A DNA stretch of 62,000 bases, taken from Symbiodinium natans. Lineage: Eukaryota; Sar; Dinophyceae; Suessiales; Symbiodiniaceae. The translations under genes were made by a program, and so were the position numbers. The notes beneath the pieces were generated by a model. The model was not told where the DNA came from. It saw only the letters and a list, made by a program, of their open reading frames with translations, and did not search any database. This document shows, piece by piece, positions 52,259 to 60,800 of this stretch (positions are counted from its first letter, which is position 1; every line of letters begins with the position of its first letter). The stretch lies in the NCBI GenBank assembly GCA_905221605.1, contig CAJNDS010002085.1, positions 1 through 62,000 of the forward strand, in the 5' to 3' direction.

Positions 52259-52492
52259 AGTGTGAACTCTACACCCTTTTTTGGGGTTCATGTGGTCTTC
52301 AAGGTTTAGGGCCCCCACCTCCGTTCACCCTAAACCCTAAACCCTAAACCCTAAACCCTAAATCCTAAACCCCAAACCCTAAACCCTAAACCCCTAACCC
52401 TAATCCGCAAACAGCCGTGACGAGCCTCAGCTTGCGCCACAGCAGCGGGTTGAGAGGCGACCCAGAAACGCGCCACAGCTGGCCTGCTAAAG

Positions 52493-52592
52493 GGGTTTAG
52501 GGTTTAGGGTTTAGGGGTTTAGGGGTTTAGGGGTTTAGGGGTTTAGGGGTTTAGGGGTTTAGGGGTTTAGGGGTTTAGGGGTTTAGGGGTTT
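52493..52592. repeat. Homogeneous 8-bp variant array, TTTAGGGG
   Basis: Two or three TTTAGGG units are followed by about ten consecutive TTTAGGGG octamers, so one slipped unit was amplified. Confidence 0.95.
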
Positions 52593-52605
52593 GTCTTAGG
52601 GTCGA

Positions 52606-52737
52606 AACCCCTCCCCCCAAAATTTGACCCCCCTACCCCCCCTGATATTAAATACCCCCGCATTGTAGTTCTTTTCTGGTAATCATGGTATATGGTTAGG
52701 GGGTAGGGGGGGGTCTAGTATTGGGGGGAGGGGATTA
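52606..52737. mobile_element. MITE-like element (family L)
   Basis: CCCCTCCCCCCAAAATTTGAC, then CCCCCCTACCCCC, is inverted at the right as GGGGGTAGGGG, GGGGTCTAGTATTGGGGGGAGGGG. The stem is about 33 bp. Single copy. Confidence 0.7.
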
Positions 52738-52739
52738 GG

Positions 52740-53467
52740 ATGATTTAATTTAGATTCCCTCGTAACCTCTGTCTGGTGTAATGCGGTGCACAGAGGGTCC
52801 GAACTGACTTAAACAGAGGCATAATTAAGACGCTCTTGTCGCGCCCCTACAGTCCTGGTTCTGATGGGGCGAAAAAAAACGGTTGTTCAGCGGTAAATGG
52901 GTTGAATGGGAGCGCTAACGTCAACAAAGGTCAGCACTCTTCAAGGTTTAGGGCTTAGGGCGTGTGGTTTAAAAAGCCCGAAAACCCAAAATCTATAGTT
53001 TGGGAAATCCACCAACGCAATCCGTTAAGCCATGAAACACAGGCGCACTTCTACCTTTTTGTCTCAGAGGGCTTGAGTGCGATAGGTGCAACATACATGA
53101 AGGCAAAAGTGGCAAGGAGGTCCGAATATAAAATACACCCCCCTCGTCGAAGCGTGAAATGCTGAGGCGCTGTCAACGAAGCCACGGCGAACACAGTTTG
53201 TGCCGCATTGCCTTTTCTACTGCATGTTCAGAGCACTGTAGCCCGAGGTGTGAATTCCGAAAGCACACCGCCGATCACCGCGCACCGACTTCAAAAATAT
53301 TCCGGCCAGCCCTAAGAGGCGGCGTATTCTTTGTTTGGTTCCGTTTGCTGGAACGTCGGCGGGGATACAGACACGGTATGAGCAAACACAGCAAAACACA
53401 ACGCATGCCGCAAAAGAGGAAAACATGGCGATGGCAAACGTGTTGTGCAAACGCAAAATGTGGAAAA
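52740..53467. other. Left flank and 3' non-coding part of the retroelement
   Basis: The last telomeric units end near 52,970. From there the sequence is unique and runs into the zinc-ribbon reading frame. It should contain the element's 3' untranslated part and perhaps a 3' LTR, but its partner would be beyond 62,000, so no LTR can be called. Frames on either strand here look like shadows. Confidence 0.5.
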
Positions 53468-54826
53468 TTACCACCTGCGGCTATGATCATAGCGCCATGG
53501 AGTGTGGCGATCTTGCTGCCAGCTGCTCCAGTCACTTTCAGACCATCGATTCTCAGAGCGCCAGTCTCCCGACCACCAAGTTCCGTGGTCAGACCAGCCC
53601 CACGTTGAGGACGACCATACATCGGCCTCCTCATGGCGAGGGGCGTTGCGCTCCTGCTGCCGGGCACGACGTTCATCCGCGAGCCTTTGTGCTGCACGTG
53701 AGGCCTCGGCGTCATCTTTCATCTGGCCAACCAATGTTCTCGCTGCGGAATGGTTGTCACGAACCACCGCCTTCAGGAAGACCTTGATGTCGCCGGCCTC
53801 AGTCGCATGTGGGAGCTCAATGGTGCCTTCGCAGAAGGTAAGGATATGGCTCACCCCCCTCGTAAAGAAGGCGACGCGAGAGAAATCCTCAACACCATAG
53901 AAGCTACCAAGCCAGGCAAAACCGATGGGCTCCTCCTGGTCATTCGACAATAATCCGGCCTGGATGAGATCACCGGCGGGCTTGTCGAAGTACACCATGC
54001 GGCAAAGTGCCGTGTGGTCCACTTGGCTTGCTTCCAAACGACGGCTCGATCCGTAACCCAATGCTCTCTGTTCACGATTGCGGCCAGGATTCGGGAGATA
54101 AGCGAAAGCAACGCACTCCTGAATTGACAACAACCGGCGTGTCCATCCATTTCGGACCGCGTAAATGGCATAGTTGTGGTCAGAATCGAACTTGTCGAGC
54201 ATGCCAGAGTGTCCTTGGCCGCGGAAGTGCTTGAGGCTTTGCTTTGCTTGAGCAATAGCCTTTCCATCGACAGACTGAGCGCCGCGGTTGTCGTGCTGTC
54301 CTGAGCCCCGGCGTACCTGGTCAGCCGTCAGCTGCCAGAGCCGGTAGCCAGTTTCCTGGGCGATCTGGTCGAGGACGTCGTTGCGCTTGCGGCTCATAAA
54401 CATGCGGAACGTTGACTGCCTGCTTCCTTTGGTCAAGAAGCAGCCACAATGGAAGCAACGATGCTGCCCTTCCAAACGCAGGTTGCCGCAATGATCGCAC
54501 TGGATGCGGGTCAGGCTCCCGGCGCGCTGAGTACCAGCCGCTTGACCAGAGGATGCTGCACCAACATCTGCATCGCCACCAGCGACGATCTCGATATATC
54601 CAGCAGTCGACCTAGTAGGCGAAATCTCCTGGATGTCAATGTCGGTGTTGAACGTCACCCTCGGGCCTTCGGGAACATCTTCGTCTGTACCCAAAGCATC
54701 CGCCGCAACTGGGAGCTCGACCTTGATGATTGGCTTGATCGCAACGTCTTCAGGCTCCTCGTCCTCGAGCTCGTAGATGACCTCCACGGTATCTTGTGGT
54801 TCGTCTCCACCGGCGGGAAGAGTAAA
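53468..54826 (-). CDS. Zinc-ribbon protein continuing the polyprotein in the +1 frame
   Basis: An open frame on this strand extends from 55,222, but the protein-like part begins near 54,826 (LPAGGDEPQDTVEVIYELED), where the upstream frame turns into Arg-rich junk. It contains an acidic linker, a four-cysteine zinc ribbon (CDHC and CFHC, 54,440-54,499), a basic helix (FRMFMSRKRNDVLDQIAQE), then VDHTALCRMVYFDKPAGDLI and an alpha-helical Arg/Glu stretch. The last 45 or so residues are rich in Trp, Ser, Asp and Arg (WSSSTWGWSDHGTWWSGDWR). Switching from the polyprotein needs skipping one base; GGGTTTTAC at 54,822-54,830 is a plausible slip site. It may equally be a separate downstream product, or result from a one-base indel. 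Confidence 0.6.
   Translation of the reverse strand, partial: FTLPAGGDEPQDTVEVIYELEDEEPEDVAIKPIIKVELPVAADALGTDEDVPEGPRVTFNTDIDIQEISPTRSTAGYIEIVAGGDADVGAASSGQAAGTQRAGSLTRIQCDHCGNLRLEGQHRCFHCGCFLTKGSRQSTFRMFMSRKRNDVLDQIAQETGYRLWQLTADQVRRGSGQHDNRGAQSVDGKAIAQAKQSLKHFRGQGHSGMLDKFDSDHNYAIYAVRNGWTRRLLSIQECVAFAYLPNPGRNREQRALGYGSSRRLEASQVDHTALCRMVYFDKPAGDLIQAGLLSNDQEEPIGFAWLGSFYGVEDFSRVAFFTRGVSHILTFCEGTIELPHATEAGDIKVFLKAVVRDNHSAARTLVGQMKDDAEASRAAQRLADERRARQQERNAPRHEEADVWSSSTWGWSDHGTWWSGDWRSENRWSESDWSSWQQDRHTPWRYDHSRRW
54440..54499 (-). other. Zinc ribbon
   Basis: C-D-H-C, ten residues, then C-F-H-C-G-C: a compact treble-clef or ribbon able to bind one zinc. In retroelements such modules often bind nucleic acid; here the position at the C-terminal side is unlike a gag knuckle (C-x2-C-x4-H-x4-C). 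Confidence 0.6.
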
Positions 54827-57800
54827 ACCCAGATTGAGGGGCATCAGTTTCCTCGACTCTGCTCCAGATGACGGTGTCAGACGCCGTGTCCCGTATGTAC
54901 AGCACGCAGCCGCCAGGGACCGACTGACTGGAGAGCACACCTTCTGATCTGGAGTAAAAGAGCCCCACGCCAAGTCGGAGAGCCTCATGTGTGTCAACCA
55001 CAAGCTCGAAAGGTCGATCGGCACGTACACCAGCACGATTTTCGTGATGTCCGACTTCGCGATCAGAAAAATACACATGAGCGTTGGCTGTTCGGTAGCC
55101 GGGATAGAAGGCTGATTGCACAATCTTGAAGGCGCGGTCCTTGAATGTTCTGTGGTAGAGACGTTTGGGAGTCTCTTCCCAGCAAAGGACCGGCCTACCT
55201 TCGAAGGTGGCGTCGTGGTCACTCATCTCATTCTTCGGGATGCACGACAGCCAGCAGTCGCAAATTTGCTCGCCGGACGCAGTCTCCATCAAACCTTTTG
55301 AATGCCCCTGCCTAGCCCGTATAAGCACAGGGTATCCGGCCAGACCATAGTAGTCGGCGAGTTGATGGTTTCTGTCGGCCTTGAGCTCAAAGCGACCCTT
55401 GTTGTCGTTCTTCACCATGGACAACAAGATGCCAAGACCGTAGCTGGTGCCGCAATCATAGTTCACACGATCGAGAACATCACGGGTCCGACACCAAAGC
55501 TCCGAGTCGTGCATGTCGTCGTAGATTTTGCCCCTAACGACCCCGGTCACATAATTCCGAGTCCCACGCGGAATTGGCACAGTGGAAAAATTGGGGAGAT
55601 CCTCAGGGGACAGGATCACCCAGTCGGCCTCATCATCAGATGGGCGTTGTGCGATCGTGTCCCAATCAAGGCCCAACATGTCGACGAGCTGGAAGTCATC
55701 GGACACCCTGAGGTATCCTGTGGGGATAACTTCGTCGCCGCTTCCACTGGTCTTCGCCTTCTTCGGCTGTGATGGCCCAATCTCTGCGGCTGCGGCTGTA
55801 GAAGATGCAGACGATGCTTTGTCGAACACCTCGCCGCGCCCAAGCAAACGTTGCTTGGTTGCCTCAGGGTACCGGTTTGTTGCAGCCCGCGATGCAGCGA
55901 TGACGGCCTCCCCAGGGCGGGGGGCGTTGTCGACTGCTTCTTGCTGGCTAGCCTCGAATTGGGACCTTGGGACGTATTCGCCGCTTTCCAATCGGACCAT
56001 GTTGGGGAACTCGCGGTCCTGCAGGCGGATTGGTGCCCCAGATGGGAAGCTCTCCGCCGGGCCATCAAAATAGACGTCGTCCCACGGATCGGCCTCGACC
56101 AGTGGCTGGTAGACCTCTCTTGCCCTCGTCCTCTGCAGCCTCTTGAAGATCTGGTCGTCAATCTGCGCGCCCACGGCGAACCGAGCATTCGGTCGCGGGA
56201 CGTGCTGGTAATTCACCAGTGTGCGATCCAGGTCCTCAGTGCGGAAAAACGAGCATTGATGGCGCAGCACCATGATTCGAGCCGTGGCTCCAATCCACCG
56301 AAGCAGTTGCCGTCGATGATTGGTGTCCTCAAGGAAGTGATATGAGTCGTACTTCCTGATTTGGGTTGCAGGCACATTGAAGTTTTTCACGGCCAGCCCC
56401 ATCTGGGCGGCATAGTCAAGGATCTCCTCCATCAAAGTGCCCCACTCTCTCGGGAGAAAGTAGGCCTTGTGGTCCGTCGCAGAGGTGAGGAGGACGGTAC
56501 CAACGTGGGGGCGCTTCTGGAGTTCCTTGAGCTTGTGCAACTCACGCAGAATTTTGGGGCCTATGAAGCTCCACTGTCCTTGCGCGACATGCGGCTTTCC
56601 CCTCCAATGCTCTGTTGAAGGTTTATAGTTCGGATCCAAGAACAGCCCCTTTTCGCCCACAAGTTCATTTGCGTTCCAGACGATCATCACATCCACCGAC
56701 AAGGTCTTGTCGATTGCACCAGCCCTCTCCCACATGTTGATCTTGTCAACGGCGAGCTGTACCAGCCGCGTGAGATTGGACCCCCATGACGGGATGTACT
56801 CGACTCCTTGAAAGTCGGGAAACACATTGGTGCGGTTGACAGTGATGTCGGCGAGCAAATCGGTCTTGTAGTTCCCCTCAGTCAGGAAAGTGGTAGACGA
56901 GTCAGCAACGATGATCAATGAGCGCAAGCGGCCACGAATGTGTTCGGGCTGGAGCATGGCAAGGCCTTGATCACTAAGTAAGCCGACTTTTGCCACATTC
57001 CCGCATTCCGCGGGGTTCTTGAAGGCAAATTCACAAAGTACAGGACGCGGCACATATTTGTAAAACTCGTTCACGGCGTGCTCGCCGTCCTCCAGTGCTG
57101 CCATGGTCCGATATTCCGAACAAAGAGCGGTCTCAGTGAGACGACGTGCCCACCAGCTGAAAAGCACCTCCGTTGGTGCAACGATGCCAGCGGTGGTTCG
57201 CTCCATGTTCGGCGAGCAGTGGACTGCCGCGATGGCGCAGCAGGCAACTAAGGTGTTTGTAGTCTCGAAATCACACGTGCTAGTTTCGGTGCGAGTTTGC
57301 GACAACGTGTTGATAGCACATGCGGAATGTTTCGAAAGACTGTCACAAAACACTTTCCAGTCATGGTGAATGCAATCAGTCATGACGTAGGTGTAGCTCT
57401 CAGAGTTCCTAAGGTCCTTGCCCCTAGACTCTCCATGTTTGTGATTGTGGTCACACCTATGAGCTGCCAGCCGCTGCATTGGAACAGAAGATGCAACGAT
57501 CCATGCCTTCCTTAGTGGGAGTCCTTGGTGATCCAAGATCCCTAGCATGCATCCGTCGCAACGATACAGCTCAAGATCGTAATCCTGAATCAGCTTTTGC
57601 ACTTCACCCCACTTCCAATAATCACACTCTTTCGGGAGCTCAAAAGCAACCTGTGGTTTGAAAGTTTTCATTCTGCGCAAGAGAGACTTAAGCTGTTTCA
57701 ACAGTTCAATGAACAAGCTTTGGTGTTGCTGCCATTTGGGGCTGTTAGGAGTCATTCTGTTCCACGGACAACCACCCGTACACGGAAGCGACGCAAACAC

Positions 57801-60800
57801 GAGAATCGGCTTAAATGCTCCCCCCTCGTCGCAGAGGGCATGGATTTGGGAAACAACCGACTTCAGCGTAGAGTCCTTGAGGGCGTTTTGTTGGTCCGTA
57901 ACACGAATGATCTTACAACCCTGAGCAGCCGGACGCGCTTGACCCAAGCGACTATCGGGCGAACAACAAAACTCAACGATGATTCGTTTGCAGCCCGACG
58001 GCCTCGAGAGATCTCGGGCAGGCGAAGCGGTGACGGCCGGCGCAGGCAGCCTGAAGTGGAGTTCTTTGAGTTTGTCTGTCTCGTCACTAGCAAGTGATTC
58101 TTGCGAGCGCGAGGAGTAAGCGACAATGGAAAAACGGGTTCCTGTAAAAGGCAAAACGCAGTGTAAGTTCCGGGGGTTAAAGACGAGAGCTTTGTTGTGT
58201 GTGGACACAGCACGACCTTTAAGGCGCGTACCGTTGGGGCCAACTCTGACAATGGCACTATCAGATGAAACACTGGGGTCCTCCAACCACAACTCTCCAC
58301 CTTTAAAATCCCCAACACTGATTGCGAAGCTCATGCTGTCCTTAGCATTCCCATGGTCCTTGTGCACAGAGGCACCAGTGCTGCTGCTGAGCAACACGGA
58401 ATTCCAGGTGAAGTCTTGCGGAGCATGTGCTCGCACTACGCCGTTTAGGAACCTGGCAATCTGAGGCCACCGGCGGGTCGCCTTGGTCACCCCTTGCATG
58501 CCCCCGTAAGTCCATTGCCCAAAGATGTGGTAGTAGCTGCGATTATCAAGCTTAATCATCTTTCGCTTGGTTTTGTTGGGATACATGAATTGGGCAACGC
58601 GCAACAAAGCCTTAGTACTAAAGTCGCGTTCCTTGTTGAGCTCTTCTGCGATCGCACAAGGGTCGTTCAGCGGCTGCACCACAGGGTGAGCGTGAACGAC
58701 TGGCTTGTTGATGAGATGAGCATCGGACTCGTGTGCCTTAGACTGGCGCCCCCCCTGAAGTGGGGCATCAACGTGCGCGATGAGCCTGAGTGCATGTTCC
58801 CATTTACCTCGGTCAGCGAAAGGTTTAGTAAAGATATCAGCTACTTGCTCCTTGGTGTCAACATTAATCATGTCGAAAAAGTTACGCTCGAATTGTTGTT
58901 TGATCCAGGCGAACGAAATGCGCTGAGTCCGGTCGGTGTGTCGTAGTTTTTCGCTGTCACCTTTGAGGAGGATAGTTATGGTAGCTTGGTTGTCCTCAAG
59001 GAGTTGAACGGCAAACTTGGGACTAAGATGAACCCTGAGGCCGTTTAAATCAGAAACGCTTCGTCCATCCGCCCTGCACTCGCCATACCGGATCTCATCA
59101 AGTTCAGGATCAATTCGTGCGATGATGTCGTCTTCCCTTTGATTAGGCTTGGTTTTCGGCCTAGCTTGGTAGCTGGCGGTCCTACTCGCAACCTCACGCC
59201 ACAGGAAAATCCAAAGACTGAGGCTGGGCAGACCTTGGGCACGAATACCTTGGTTGGCAGCCACAACCTCACTCTCCGTGCTTGAAGTGGTGATGCTGGT
59301 CTGTTTCTTGGAAAAAGCATTTAGGGGAAAGTAAGTGTTGGGGCCTACCAAGTAAAGGGCACAGCCTGAAGTGGATTTACTGTCGTGGCTACCAGCGTGG
59401 TCAGCATCGCAGAACATCCACAACTTACAATCCTGAATGCGATCCCCAATGAATCCCCTCATCCGAACTTCAAGAGAAGAGTTTATGTAACTGATCAACC
59501 TGTGCAAAGCAACGTCACAGTCGCGAGACCACTTGGTGACTCTGGACGCAAGTGCCTGAGTGGCGCGTAACAAGTCCCACCTGGCCATTCTCGCAGCGAA
59601 CAAAACCTTCATGAGTACACGGCTCGCAATGGATTGCAGCTTACCACTAGGTTCGTTGCTCTCCAAAACCTTTGCTACTCGATTCTCATGGAAAGGGGTC
59701 GCTACGTGTTTCAGGGATTTCTTGTCAACCTTGGCCAACTCACAGTACCTATCAACACAGGACACCAAGAAATCTCGCATGTCGTAGTACACAACGTTCA
59801 CGGGCACAGTCATGGAAGGGGTTTTTCCCTGGCTGATAGATTCAGTGCTCTTGAACTTACTCTGTCGTGCTTCTCGTTTAGCTTCGGCTTTGGACCGCTT
59901 GGGTTTATAGCGCTTAGCTGCGAGAGCGTGAGAGAAGTCCTCGTCACTGACCTCAGCGATAGGGAAATATGTTTTCCCAGTCCACCAACCTGATTGGTCC
60001 GCGGGGCCCCCCTGCTTCAAGTCATCATGGATAGGGTCCCTACCATCATCAAACACCGTGATTCGTTGACAGCTTATGTGGGGAAACTTCGACACGTCGT
60101 CCTGATAAAGTTTCCTACGGGGATAGATGTGATGCCTAACGACTGCAGCTAACTCAGCATCGACCTCCCAAAAGTCCTCTTTGCGATTCGGCCGGACTTG
60201 GTAGTCGGCAGCTGGGCTAGCGTGCTTCTTGTCGAAGACGTAGGCGAATGGGTGGTCCTCCCGTGAAAGCTGGACCTGATTTTGCTCGACGTGATGACAC
60301 CCGAAGTACCGTCCCAAGACCTCGGCTGGTTCCATGTCAATCACCTTAGCGATCAACTCCCAACCCTTGTTGATTTTGTCTTGGGGGCCGGCCATCTTGA
60401 AGTCATCAACGTATACAACAAGCAACAAATCTAGTTCAGCATGGTAGAATACAGAATGCCAAATGTCGGGTAGAACTGCAGTAAAACCAACACTCTCTAA
60501 CTGTTCGGTACAGTACCTTTCCCAGACACCGCCTGAGTCAGGGTGGCCGTACAAAGCGAGCCTGAGTGGGCAAACAGGATCTTCATACCCAGACCATTCT
60601 TTTGGCCATCTGTTTCGAGGAAGACGGACCCACGTTTCGATGCCTTTAAAAAGGGCTTGTGTATATGCAGCAATGCCATCAGCCTGCTGTTTCACGTACC
60701 CGGGTTGGCTACCAAACACATCGATGATTTTCCCGGCCTCCATACTAGCGGGGCTTGAACCTAGTTCGGCGAAAATGGCGTGATCGTGGTTTTCGTCCTG

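Larger units (their letters stand above)
1..52950. repeat. Field of interstitial telomeric repeats (TTTAGGG/CCCTAAA)
   Basis: Well over a hundred blocks of 2 to about 30 heptamers of TTTAGGG occur in both orientations, separated by unique islands of roughly 50-900 bp. Degenerate forms (TTTGGGG, TTCAGGG, CTTAGGG, GTTTAGGG) occur in local clusters. TTTAGGG is the telomere unit of plants and of dinoflagellates. The arrays are not terminal: they alternate orientation, are interrupted by transposon-like elements and exons, and stop at the retroelement at 53 kb. Most short open frames here are translations of this repeat (GLGFRV or NPKP peptides) and are not genes. Confidence 0.95.

Noticed and set aside
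1-52950. Many 60-110-codon frames with peptides such as GLGFRV, FRVWGLGF or NPKP
   Set aside because: They are translations of TTTAGGG/CCCTAAA repeats and their variants, and end wherever the repeat phase shifts.
53159-53787. Plus- and minus-strand frames of 146-150 codons around the zinc-ribbon frame's end
   Set aside because: They overlap the GC-rich Trp/Arg tail and its flank in other frames and contain no motif.
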